From assembly GCA_905220665.1 (NCBI GenBank), contig CAJNAR010000002.1, forward strand, positions 248,001 to 312,000: DNA of 64,000 nt, given 5' to 3'. The notes under the pieces were generated by a model. The model saw only the letters and a list, made by a program, of their open reading frames with translations. It made no database searches and was not told where the DNA came from. The stretch comes from Albugo candida (lineage: Eukaryota > Oomycota > Peronosporomycetes > Albuginales > Albuginaceae). Positions 46,282-56,839 of the stretch are shown in pieces (within the stretch, counting starts at the first letter, position 1; the number at the start of each line of letters is the position of its first letter). The position numbers were made by a program, and so were the translations under genes.

Positions 46282-48813
46282 ATGCTGTCATTTTGTAATT
46301 GGCTTTCATTGTATCATATCGCTAGTAACTGGGTCGGAATTTATGGATCGAATTGGGCGCAACTCAGTGGCGAAGCGCACTCCAATTCTCTTATCGTAGA
46401 GAGGACAACATGGGCTCATCGTCATGGCCACGCTGTTGCTACCTTCGATTCGACTCAAGATGCAGCAAAGGTCGATGGGCGTACTCCCCGTCTATTCCTT
46501 ATTGGAGGAGATTCCTCCACGCAGACTTCTTATGATCTACGTGCGTATCCTGGTGGCGGTGCTCTTAGAAATGATGTCTGGATTTTATCAAATATTGAGA
46601 TGGAGCCAATGTTGAAACAGGTCAGAGCGGAAGGACGGAGCGATACAGTTGCTCAGACTATCGTTCATTCGACTTGGACTGAAGTAAACGGTGGTCGAAG
46701 GCCACCGGATGGAGTCACATACGATGAATGGATTGCATGCGCACTGAACCCATGGGTTTCTTATACTGTTGAAGGCTGCAACGACCTATCTAATCCTCCT
46801 GGAATGTACCTGGCAGACATCATGTTTTCTCCAAGACGTAATTTTGCGGCCGTAGTGTTCAAAGATGAGCTTTTCATTCTGGGTGGGCGAGCTCGAGACC
46901 ATAGGCCTTTGCCACAAGATCAACTTCGAGGTGGCGTGCGAACTCTCAGGTCAGACAGACACCGCTGGCGGGAGTATGCCGTTTTGAAAAATGACGTATG
47001 GAAGAGCAAAGACAATGGAGTGACTTGGAAGCTTGTGACACCCGGATGCAAAGCACCTCAAGCTAATTTAGTGCACAAAAATGGGGATGTAAAGTATAAA
47101 TGTCAACGGGATAGCGACTGTGAAAGAGGTGCGACTTGTACATTGTTTGGGAATACTACCAGCACGTGTACCTGCAACATGTGGTCACCACGCGAGTACC
47201 ACTCGGTAAGTGTTTTCAACAATGCAATCTATCTTTCTGGTGGATACGCAAACGTGCAACAATCGACATGTGGATCGGAGGACGCGGCATGCGGCGGTGG
47301 GTATCGAGCTTACATGCAGGACGTCTGGCGTTCAGTAGATGGAGCGAATTGGGAAGCCTTAAACGTATCTTCAGCGTTTCCAGAACGAGGAGAGCACACA
47401 ATGACTAGTTTCCAAGGATCTTTGTATATAATGGGAGGTCGAACAGGAAATACACAATCAGCCTCTCGCAGTGCTTTACTTAATGATATTTGGAAGAGTA
47501 CTGATGGAGCCTTATGGACAATAGAAACCTCACAGGCTTCTTGGTCGCCTCGTGCGAAGCACTCTGTTCTGGTTGTACCCGGAGATAGCGAGGAGCTATT
47601 GCTGATGTTTGGTGAGTCAGAAGAAGGTGTCTTAGGCGATGTATGGTCTTGGAAAGGTGGAAAGACCGCAGCAAATATTACAAGCTTCATTCAGGATTTT
47701 AGTTCCTCCACGCCTCAAGCCGATTATGTGCACGGAAACAGCGGGATACGTTCTCTTAAAACAATGACAGAAGAGGTCGCCTTGATCATGAATGCAGCCG
47801 GAATTGATACGATCCAAGAGCTTGCCAGTATTTCTTTCGACACAACGATTCAATTACGCCAGCAAGTATCGACTGCTTGTGACTTTATCTTTCTGGCAAA
47901 GTATATCCAAAAGATGTGTGATGTTTCATCTCATCAAATCGACTTCATCAAGGTTGAAGAATCCTCCAGCATTCCTCCAACCGAATGGGACGGATGTTCT
48001 CATCATGGGAAACGAGCAAAGAACATAAAAACGGGGCGTTTGTACTGGCCCGACGTCGGAGGAATCGATCAAGTAGAATTCATTCGAGACCCTCGCGATG
48101 ATGCATATCGAAGCACGTGTCGATGGAATCCACCGGCTAGAACGGGACAAGCTGCCGTTGTATTTCAGGGAAAACCTCTTGTTCTCGGTGGACTTTTAGC
48201 AGCGAATACTTATGATAATGATGTGTGGTTCCGTATTGCAGAATTACCCAAGGCTCAATTCACGCTCGTCCCGCGTTCACACTCATCAGATACCTTGTTT
48301 CAGTTTGTCAGCGATGCACCCGGTTGTACTTTCCAATACCATGTTTTGGATTTGAAGGAGAAACTGGTCGTTCGAGGATGGACAAGCACACTATCGAATA
48401 TCGACTATTCGAAATGGCTGCGTCCGGGTTTGTATCGATTTCGCGTTCGCGCTGTTGACCCGTCCGGAAATGCTGATGCAGAGTTTGAAAATGGCCGCAA
48501 TGAACACATATGGAAGTACAATCGTAAAATTCCGTATGCTTTGATTTTTGGACTTTTGGGGGCATTTTTGGTCATTTGCATTGGCAGTTGGATGGAATGG
48601 AAGAAATGGAAGCGAAGAAAGGCTATGGAGCGTTATGCGTTGCAACGATTGCGGCGTAAAAAGTCAAATACAAGTCAACTTGTCGAGCAATCTGATCGCA
48701 GCTTAGCGAATTCTCTAAAAGGCGCTGTTCTCAAAGGAAAATATACGCTGAAGAAGGATACGGCGCGTTTGTATCGCATGCGACCAAATAATCGGATTTT
48801 GGCAACCGGATAG
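46282..48813 (+). CDS. kelch-repeat type I membrane protein
   Basis: Intact 843-codon frame. Kelch-like blades recur, each with a [IL]xxGG strand and most followed by D-[VI]-W-x-S: LFLIGGDSS (about 74), LFILGGRA (about 195), IYLSGGYA (about 315), LYIMGGRT (about 378), LLLMFGES (about 438) and PLVLGGLL (about 635). An EGF-like Cys cluster (CQRDSDC...CTC, about 274-297) sits between blades. An Ig-like segment (FQFVSDAPGCTFQYH ... FRVRAVDPSGNAD) precedes a transmembrane helix at about 750-772 and a short, strongly basic tail. Topology suggests a large extracellular ligand- or glycan-binding head with a cytoplasmic anchor. The N-terminus (MLSFCNWLSLYHIAS) is a weak signal peptide; an upstream exon is possible. 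The biological role is unknown. Confidence 0.88.
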   Translation: MLSFCNWLSLYHIASNWVGIYGSNWAQLSGEAHSNSLIVERTTWAHRHGHAVATFDSTQDAAKVDGRTPRLFLIGGDSSTQTSYDLRAYPGGGALRNDVWILSNIEMEPMLKQVRAEGRSDTVAQTIVHSTWTEVNGGRRPPDGVTYDEWIACALNPWVSYTVEGCNDLSNPPGMYLADIMFSPRRNFAAVVFKDELFILGGRARDHRPLPQDQLRGGVRTLRSDRHRWREYAVLKNDVWKSKDNGVTWKLVTPGCKAPQANLVHKNGDVKYKCQRDSDCERGATCTLFGNTTSTCTCNMWSPREYHSVSVFNNAIYLSGGYANVQQSTCGSEDAACGGGYRAYMQDVWRSVDGANWEALNVSSAFPERGEHTMTSFQGSLYIMGGRTGNTQSASRSALLNDIWKSTDGALWTIETSQASWSPRAKHSVLVVPGDSEELLLMFGESEEGVLGDVWSWKGGKTAANITSFIQDFSSSTPQADYVHGNSGIRSLKTMTEEVALIMNAAGIDTIQELASISFDTTIQLRQQVSTACDFIFLAKYIQKMCDVSSHQIDFIKVEESSSIPPTEWDGCSHHGKRAKNIKTGRLYWPDVGGIDQVEFIRDPRDDAYRSTCRWNPPARTGQAAVVFQGKPLVLGGLLAANTYDNDVWFRIAELPKAQFTLVPRSHSSDTLFQFVSDAPGCTFQYHVLDLKEKLVVRGWTSTLSNIDYSKWLRPGLYRFRVRAVDPSGNADAEFENGRNEHIWKYNRKIPYALIFGLLGAFLVICIGSWMEWKKWKRRKAMERYALQRLRRKKSNTSQLVEQSDRSLANSLKGAVLKGKYTLKKDTARLYRMRPNNRILATG

Positions 48814-49131
48814 GTCTCCTTTTCTGTCGAAATATGTGCTGCGAATTTGAGAATTGGAGAAGCGATAGAAATGCTGTGCTTGTGGATCTACTATGCATCA
48901 CTTGTATACTTGAATGCAACGCGGCTTCGTAGGATTTATATGCAAAGATTCGATCTGGAAGAAGGATAGCAAAGGAGATCTCGATTCAACAGTTTCGGAG
49001 CCCTGGTTAAAAGTTTACATTCAGTTCCACCGCATTCAACAGACTTACTTTCCGTGTGACGATGCCTGTAGAGGAGCCATGGAGTGAATGATTGCGCTAA
49101 TGTATATGTATACTCATGAGATAAAGAATAA
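48814..49131. other. intergenic
   Basis: Short gap between the kelch stop codon and the PAM16 pseudogene; nothing else seen. Confidence 0.4.
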
Positions 49132-49458
49132 ATGGCAGTTCCGCTCGGGCGAATTGTGGCGCAGATTATCGTAATGAGCACTGGTGTGATTTCAAGAGCG
49201 TTCGTACAAGCGTATCGTCAGGCAGTACACAATGCTAGTCATGGAATCGTCGCTTCTACAGCCGTTAAAAGTACTTTACGCAAGAAAAACGAAATGCCGC
49301 TTCAGCAAGCACGAGAAATATGAAACTTCCCTTTCAACAGCACTCCGACCGCCGAAGAAGTACAGAAGCGATTCGAACGGTATTTCAAGGCCAATGATCC
49401 TTCCTTCGCTGGATCCTAAAAATACATACAGCAAACGAAACTCTATCGGCAGGGATAA
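49132..49458 (+). pseudogene. PAM16/TIM16-like pseudogene (mitochondrial import motor subunit)
   Basis: Opens with MAVPLGRIVAQIIVM and RAFVQAYRQAV, the conserved start of PAM16 (Magmas), the J-like regulator of the TIM23 import motor on the matrix side of the inner membrane. It continues with LQQAREI, EEVQKRFERYFKANDPS and KYIQQTKLYRQ, matching the degenerate J domain. Two in-frame stops interrupt it with no frame loss: TGA at 49321-49323, where the family has Leu-Asn after the LQxAxxI helix, and TAA at 49417-49419, where it has an aromatic residue after GGS. An essential single-copy gene is unlikely to be dead, so this is probably an extra copy, perhaps retroposed. No poly(A) tract was seen. 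Confidence 0.8.
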
Positions 49459-51108
49459 ATAAATCTCAGTAAAGCAATTTCATGTTCATTTGGATCACAC
49501 ACAGCAAATTAGAACTCAGCATTTTAGAGTAGCGTCAGCTTTCTCTATGATCGGCTACTGAATAGAGTTGGAGAATGCGTTTTTCATCCCACGCTTTGTG
49601 TTCGCCGTACGCTCTCTTACTCAGCACCAAAATCAGTCGCTCGTACTTTGATGAGATTCTCAACAATGCGGACACGACGCCACAGTAGCGAATGAATGAT
49701 ATTTGCATACAAATTGATAGAAGGTTATTGGCCTTTCTCGAAAAACGATAGCAAATGGGTCGAGCACTATGCTGACATGGCGACTTGCTGATACAAAAGC
49801 GGTTCAAAGAAAAGATTGCCTTCTTAGATTATTGAACAAACACGTGATGCAGTTTGTAGATTCATGAGACGTGATTTCGCGTGTCCATAGACGCAAATCT
49901 TTCATAGCCATACGGCTTCATTTTGAGGAGGAAAGGCAATATGAATTGACGTCAAGGAAGATGCAATTAGGAAGCTGCAATTAGGAAGCTGTAACATAAA
50001 CTTGCCATTCCCTTGGCCAGTTTGTATGTCGGCCGCTTTCGATACATCGCGTCGGTCTCATACAAGGTGTTGAATTATCACTAAATGGAAATGAGTCGAC
50101 AAGATTACTTTCCAGGCTTTCTCAACGAGAACGGGACAGAATTCGAATGGGAGAACATATGAATTGCATGGTTGGATGTAAATGTACAGGTAGAACCAAC
50201 TGAAGCGGCCTGATACTCTTACGTCAGCAAAAAATGCTTTTGATGATGTACTGAAGAATGAATATCGTTTTTATCGCCTTGATGCCAACTGATTGCCCGA
50301 TCCCAGCTTCCGAACCCATGGGACGACTTTGACAGTCCAAGCGATACGAAGTCTATCATTCATGATATGCGTTAATTTGACTCTTTTAAGCTTACACTGG
50401 CAGAAATGTTCTGCAGTCAGCTCCAAACATTGACTGGTCGGTAATCATTCGAAACACATTTGAGTAACTCAAGTGCACAGGAGGAGAAAATATATTACGG
50501 TCGATCTATCGTATTATCCGACTTCATGGCTTGTAAAACAATACAATATGAGACTTTTACGAGCCACATGAAACGCTATCACGCACAATTCGCTGTCAAA
50601 AGCCTTCCCTCCACTTATAATAGCTGACCCATCATTGTTACTAGCGTTGTCTTGAATAAAACAGTCTATCTGGTCAGAGCACTACTGATATATTTTATGA
50701 CGGTAATAATGTCTCAGTTGGAAAAAGTATTTCGTTTCTCACAGCAGCGAATTTTAATCGTATCGAGCAGAAAGATATGATAGTGAGATCTCATACAGTA
50801 CTCGAGCATGCGAGTTTAAGTTGGATTTCAGAGCAGAAAGCATCGGTCAATTCCAGCAAATTGACATTGGTTATTTAATCTATTGAATATGTTCGAGATG
50901 CAACTTGCACACAGCTGATCTGAATGTAAAAGCAGGGGCTCAATACAGAAGCGTGTCTTTGGCGCTAGCGCTTTACCTTCCTATCCAAGAGCCAATCACA
51001 AGAATGTTTGTGCCGTAGAGTTGCACGGATAAGTGAATTGAATGATGGTACCACTCTTCAAATCACTTGAATCAAATGGTTGGCTCAGCTCATAAAGAAA
51101 TATTCAGG
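49459..51108. other. spacer, 5' flank of copy 5
   Basis: No supported gene. Around 50610-50680 the sequence resembles the coding-like segments upstream of copies 3 and 4 (CCATCATT...ACTAGCG...TCTTGAA). Closer to the gene it keeps CCAATCACAA and a TGGTTGGC stretch from the array leader, but not the 32-bp element. Confidence 0.4.
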
Positions 51109-52956
51109 ATGCCATCCGCTCGACTATCGTTCAGTTTTCTACTCTGCTGCTTCTTCTGCGCTTTCCAACGGTCATATTGTGATCTAACCGCAAAACTGTT
51201 GACAACGAATGCGCAAGAACACGTCGCTGCATGCCAGGAATGTATTCTGAATTTCGCTGGTGCTATTCGCGCAAAACTGGTCGATGGAAATGGAGCTACT
51301 GAATCCACTGCGACTTCCAAAGTGGCGTTTCTAGTCACTGCTTCCAATTTTGCGTTTATGAGTGTACAAGCTAAATGCACTATATCCGATTATTGTGGTG
51401 ATATTGAGGAAGCAGACATATCGCCGCTGCATAAACATTTAATCGAATCGAATGGAATGCCGTCGACCAAATCAAAAGCAGCAGAAAGTACACACCGGAT
51501 AGCTGGCGAACATCAAATGCGTGAGCCTTTATGCTTCCTGGGAAGTCATTGGAATCTTCACGTTCTATGCGAATCTTGTTTAAAGGAAGTCAGTGGGTCG
51601 AGCATGCTGGGAGTCTACCACATTGCAGCAAGCTATCTAGACAGGCAAGCAATGGTTGTTTTGTACCCGACGATTATTGAGAAGGATATGTTTCATCGAT
51701 GCAGAAAATGTGGTTCCTCCGCAGAAGCTGAAACGAAGTACATTCCCTCTCTAATATGTCAGAAGCTGATTAATCAATCTCCTGCTGTCAATCACAATCC
51801 TACCATCATAAAGCATTCTGCATTGCAAGTATGGTACGAAGCTAACATTCGGGACGAGAGCATCAGGGATGTTACTAGCACTCCACGTTGCGTAGGTGTT
51901 CGTGCACAAACTGGCTTCAACATTGAACAATGCGTACGCAGCATCCTCAGTGGTAATCAAGGTGAAGTGACTTTCCTTTACAAAGAAGGTCCGACACAAT
52001 ACCTCCATCTATTCAGTAGTAATGTGGATATCGAGGAAGGCGAGATCGTTCAGGAGGAAAGTATGGAATGTGCTTCTATCAATTATTTTGAAGATCCTGA
52101 AACTTGCGAAAAATACAAGTCTCATCACTTCGATACGTCAACATTTACGAACCAATTATCAGTTTGGAAGTCAGAGAAAATGATGAAAAGGCCTCGTACC
52201 GTTGCGCTCAGTTATCAAAAGCGATGTGCGTTGGCGTATCACCAATCAACAAGTGACGTCTGTCAGACTTGTGTTCACAAGCTGAACCATGATGCTGTAA
52301 CCACCAGACGAATGACTGACTCAACATTTTTGGTGTCCATGAGCGAGGATTTTAGCAATGATGGCGCGCAACTCGAATCGTGTATCATCGAATCTGGCTC
52401 TAGAACTTTCCGTGAGAAATGCGCACATTTTGATTTATTTCCTCGTGAGATGTGCGACTATGAGACCGAAAAGAATGCTATGGTCAATGGTTATGGTATA
52501 CTTGAACAAACTCACCCATCTCACAAAAGACTTGCATTCAAGCTTGAAGAGGGTATTCGTCCGCTCAAGAAAGCCCGTCGGTCGAAGGATAAAGCAGCTG
52601 GACGCATCGAAATGCAGCCACGCTCTATGACATCTAATTTGATTTCTAATCGGCCAAATGTGATGGTTGCAAGGTGGACGAAGGAGGATCACAAATGCCT
52701 TGAGTATCTTGCGCTAAACCACGATGTGCTCTTGCTTTCACTCGAAAACAAGTATGTGTGGATGCTACGTGTGCAACCAAGCCTGACCGATATTGAATGC
52801 TGCGGAATATTGCTCAACGAGCGAGAACTGTACATTGATGTCCGCTTTCTGCGTTCAGTTCCGGTAAATCAAGTGCGTAGAATGCTGTATGAACATTCGG
52901 TAACGTCAGTGCGTGAAAGTATGGACCGCGCAATTATTAACAATCGTTGGCACTGA
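51109..52956 (+). CDS. secreted Cys-rich protein, clade I, copy 5
   Basis: Intact frame of 615 codons from ATG 51109, the start that aligns with the other copies; the frame is open upstream and an in-frame ATG at 51076 would add eleven residues before the signal peptide. The signal peptide is MPSARLSFSFLLCC... to Cys24. It carries CQEC-IL-x2-AGAIRA, CLKEVSGSSML, RCVGV, KSHHFDTS, MTDST, FPREMCDYE and the C-terminal NVMVARW / VLLLS / VWMLRV / FLRSVP block. It is the most diverged clade I member. The linker before the C-terminal block has a basic run (PLKKARRSKDK, about residue 485) that could act as a nuclear localisation signal. It lies 32 kb from the tandem array. Function unknown; predicted exported. 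Confidence 0.87.
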   Translation: MPSARLSFSFLLCCFFCAFQRSYCDLTAKLLTTNAQEHVAACQECILNFAGAIRAKLVDGNGATESTATSKVAFLVTASNFAFMSVQAKCTISDYCGDIEEADISPLHKHLIESNGMPSTKSKAAESTHRIAGEHQMREPLCFLGSHWNLHVLCESCLKEVSGSSMLGVYHIAASYLDRQAMVVLYPTIIEKDMFHRCRKCGSSAEAETKYIPSLICQKLINQSPAVNHNPTIIKHSALQVWYEANIRDESIRDVTSTPRCVGVRAQTGFNIEQCVRSILSGNQGEVTFLYKEGPTQYLHLFSSNVDIEEGEIVQEESMECASINYFEDPETCEKYKSHHFDTSTFTNQLSVWKSEKMMKRPRTVALSYQKRCALAYHQSTSDVCQTCVHKLNHDAVTTRRMTDSTFLVSMSEDFSNDGAQLESCIIESGSRTFREKCAHFDLFPREMCDYETEKNAMVNGYGILEQTHPSHKRLAFKLEEGIRPLKKARRSKDKAAGRIEMQPRSMTSNLISNRPNVMVARWTKEDHKCLEYLALNHDVLLLSLENKYVWMLRVQPSLTDIECCGILLNERELYIDVRFLRSVPVNQVRRMLYEHSVTSVRESMDRAIINNRWH

Positions 52957-53679
52957 TGATGTACCAACCTCCATTGTACATGCACTCCATTGTACATGCA
53001 TGCATAGTTCTATATAGTTGGAGAACTGGATTAGCAAATCAGATAGGTGAACCAGGATTCTTTAATAAAAAATCTCAACTTCCATTTTTTATCATATGAG
53101 CAAATACCTTCCTTTGCTTCCTCTCACTTCCTCCTACCGGCGTTACAGATGATAATTCAAAGAAGCTTCCTGTTTTGAACGAATAATGAGAATAAATATC
53201 GCGGCGATCGATAATATAATTTTTTGGCTTTTAGTTATTGTGCACAAGAAGCCATGTTGTTAGGAGATGTACATATCGAAGAGAGAAGACCATTTCTGAC
53301 ATTGAATTGCCTATCGAACGTCTACAAAAGCGTTGCAACTTTTCTCATCTGTTTATGTGGGCGTTATAGATTCCACACACTTGACGGTTCCTTGTCTCCG
53401 ATTATAGCATGAAGCGCAATGGGCAGATCGCGGCCGGTAGTCTAGGAGTTTTGAGCCGAGTGCATGGTAGCACGCTTCCCATTCAACGATTCTTTCTAGA
53501 AAGCGCAACTATCCAATTGATGAGTAGCTAACTGGATCATTTTAGTATCAGAATCCTGCTCTGAAATTATCAAGCCTATTAGTAAAAGATGTACGGATCA
53601 TCAGCGTACGGGAAGACGAAAGAATGGTGAGCTGTACTGTTCCGGCGTCGAAACGTGCAAGATATCGAGCTGGAAAGTA

Positions 53680-54231
53680 ATGGGCTTTTGTGAGCATGCG
53701 CCTTTCCCTAAATCGATTGGTCATCCACAACTGCACATCCATGCGTGTTTGCTTTCTAAGGAAATGTGGAGTGAGAGCGAGTTTTGCTTCGTATACCTGC
53801 TCGCTTGGAAATGGTCGCTACTGTTCGCAGTACTTCATAAACCACTGTCAAGTAACCGGGTACTCGTAATCGCATCTGGAAATAGGTTTTGGTGGATGTT
53901 ACCTTCCATGTGTTCTCTGACAGCGACAGCTGAGATCTGTTATTCAGATCCCTTTATAGACACAATTAGAGAGATGCCTCAGGCATGTCCAATATCTTAT
54001 ACCACCCGTCCTACGGCTCTCCTTATTTTGTACCATTGCGTTAAACTCCTAGACACCAGAGCCACAAGAGATTCATCCAACCGGAGAATCAAACTTCCAC
54101 ATCACTCTAACTGCGACAACGATAGCACTAGTTTGTCTTCCTATGCTGTTGAGAGACGATACCCCAATGAGGTGCTCAAACAACTCGATGGTGCATTTAG
54201 TCAGAGTAATTATGACAGCCTTCTTTTATAA
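53680..54231 (+). pseudogene. possible clade I C-terminal relic
   Basis: A 183-codon frame. Its first half resembles the family C-terminus: LLSKEMWSE (compare FLPREMCEY), RVLVIASGNRFWWML (compare VLLVSMTDRYLWML), then a Cys and PFIDT at about the right spacing (compare YFIDV). The second half matches nothing. It has no signal peptide. It is most likely a fragment lying in the 3' flank of copy 5, but similarity is weak and could be chance. Confidence 0.35.
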
Positions 54232-56617
54232 AATCTACCTTCTTTTCTCGAAGCTTTCCATTTTTCCCAGCCAGCTTTTTCGATAGACGCCCCTGTAGTA
54301 GTCTGCAGCGATGTCCATTTGACATATAGTAAATCCGACTGCCACAAATTTGCGTAGAATGGGTTCCCCATATGTTTGTAGTGTCTTGATCCAATGCTAG
54401 TGATATCTCGTGAGGTGAAGCTTTCAATCACTATCAGTAGGCATGAAATTATACAATGCAGTTTGATGGCAGTAATATTTGCTCGCTGCAATCAAGGCAG
54501 TCTGGTTGTGAGTATCGGTCATTCTAGAAATGATATACTAACATACTTGATGCAGTGTATCAGCAATAACATATTACTCGCCTAGATGGGTCCTTGATGC
54601 ATATTCTACGACGAGACATGTGCATCCAGATGATTACTTTGGACACTGAATAGATAGAAACGGTTTTGCTATCACCACGAAACATTTCAGGTGTCTTTTC
54701 TAGTCTGTTCAATTGCATCAGATGGTGCATTCTGAGCCAGGTTGCAGTCACACCGGTGGCCTAAAAGTGCTTCAATAAATGCCTCAGATTATACAAATTG
54801 AGTAATATACAATCAACCTGTTCATATATCTGTCAACAACCCAGAACAAAGAGCATGGGCTGGTTGAGAATCATTCCGTATGCAGGCATTTACATAGTAC
54901 TGATGCATGCGTTCAAGTACACTTCATTAGCACATTATACAATGTTCGCACATTTGTTATAGTAGCTTCACAATAAACAGATGATAATTCATACAAATCA
55001 CATGAGATCGTACTGTAGGAATGCGTGCGGATAAGGTTATAGATTTTCTACAGCTATGCGATAAATGATCTATCTTGAATTTTATATTGATTACATTATT
55101 GCCGTCAGCAGGCTTTAAGCCATGTCATATGGTTACAAAATACCGCAAATAGAAACTATTGCTAGTTGAGCACACATCTCCAGAATAGGCCAGCTCGTCG
55201 ATTTAGATTTCATGACGGGAGGGATCAAGTTGAGCCAGTCTAGTCGAATACCAAATTCGCAAAAGCCTTTGCGGTATTCGTCGCGAGGACAAAAAAAGAC
55301 AAAAGAGCTTTTAAGGTTTATATTTATTTTTGAAGAGAGAGAGATGCACGAGCCACGTACAACTAAAACTTATCAGTACTCGATTCTCGCCAGATACTAT
55401 CGATCACAGCTTTTTACCTTCAAGTACACATGTAGAGATGATTCTTATCAGTTGATGGAATTGCTTCAAAGAAAAGTTTTGCATCATCCGACTCACAAAC
55501 CCTCAGAGCTCTTTCGTGGAATCATTCTAATTGAGTAACCTCAAGACGAGAATTTTTCTTTATAAATATTTGACGACAAAAATCTGAATCATTTGAGATG
55601 TCAACGCAATTGAATGCGTTGTTAGGTCAATACATGGAGATAGTTTGTAGATGCGATGACGCACAAACAACTATGAAAAATCATAGAGTATCAAAACTAG
55701 GCCTCTGACAGAGCTATTTTGCCTATCTCAGACTTCGAGCATATTAATGTGTAGAAGAATCTCATAATCGGCCCGTACAACAATATATAGATTCTATTCA
55801 AACGTATAAAAAATATACCTTTATTAGCTATATTAAAATTCTGCAAGGCGCAAGTATTCCAAGAATATCATCGATGGCCGCTCTGTGTTCTGCTGGTGTT
55901 TATACTGGACCCGCACTTAGGCATTTGTGACGACTGCATCGTTATGAAGTAATCGTGACGCGATGCATATCTCTATTGAGCGTAATATATTAGCTGGTCA
56001 TAGAATAACGCCAGTAGAGCATTGTGTGTCTATCGCGTAGCTCTTCATCGATATTAGTGAATACACTTTGGCACATGTGAACAGAAGGGTTTGTCTTCTC
56101 ACCATACAACAAATAGAAACTCACCTCATTATTCATTTATATACAGAGCAGCCATGTTCGCAACAGAGATATTCGCGTCACTTTGGCCTTTGGATTGGTG
56201 TAGGTGCGGATCTAGTCGAGATTAGAAGCTGCAATGCTTGTCAATTTCGACGTTAGCGATACTGTGTCTCGCAAATTCATTGCATTTCTTCTTCTTAGAG
56301 ACCATGTGTCTCAGATAGCTGATTACTACAATCTATAAGGTCGTGTAGTGAAAACGGAAGCGTTCTCTAGCATTCTTCTGTTGTCGAAGCTTCATAGCCA
56401 AAGCTGCTGAAAGGATTATAGATCTCTCTCATCTGCGAAACGAATGGGCAGTTCACCAGCAACATAAATGATTTACTCAATCAAGCGAGAAGCTACTACG
56501 TCAAGACGAAAATAGCGCATACAAGCAAAATTGATTCATAAAAAATGCTCTTTCATCGTCAAATACCTTTATACAGCTCAATTACTTTGATATGTATCAT
56601 GAAGGTGCGAAAAGCTA
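54232..56617. other. spacer
   Basis: Part of it (about 54440-54780) aligns loosely with the array 3' flank at 3490-3640 (ATGGCAGTAAT, TTGCTCG, CTTCAATAAATG), showing that copy 5 was moved with its flank. A 108-codon frame at 55212-55538 has no recognisable feature and no signal peptide. I cannot support it as a gene. Confidence 0.35.
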
Positions 56618-56839
56618 GTTCAAGTACAATAAACGTTTATTTTTTGGCCATACATGAAAAGGCTGAGAAGATTGCTCACTAGTTCTCGTCTCTTTGTGCT
56701 TGATCTTCAGTTGGTTCATCCAAAATCTTAACTTTAAACGTTCAAGTGTCCCATTATCCTTGAACCACAAGTCCGGTAACTGATCTGTGAAAGCTTTACC
56801 GTGTACAGCCCTGCTAAGAGTTTGCTTGCACGAGAAGTT
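56618..56839 (-). other. unresolved coding-like stretch
   Basis: A 74-codon stop-free frame on the minus strand without ATG reads like real protein (AFTDQLPDLWFKDNG, LKLRFWMNQLKIKHKE). About 250 bp upstream (57100-56950, minus) another frame reads LSLDEHMQFVVKKNRN. Together they look like a decayed gene or transposase. I do not recognise it. Confidence 0.25.

Noticed and set aside
52965..53005. Duplicated CTCCATTGTACATGCA after copy 5
   Set aside because: A simple two-copy short repeat in the 3' flank with no further sign of function.
55212..55538. 108-codon plus-strand frame as a gene
   Set aside because: Has an ATG but no recognisable domain, signal peptide or conserved relative in the window; length is near what this AT-rich sequence yields by chance.
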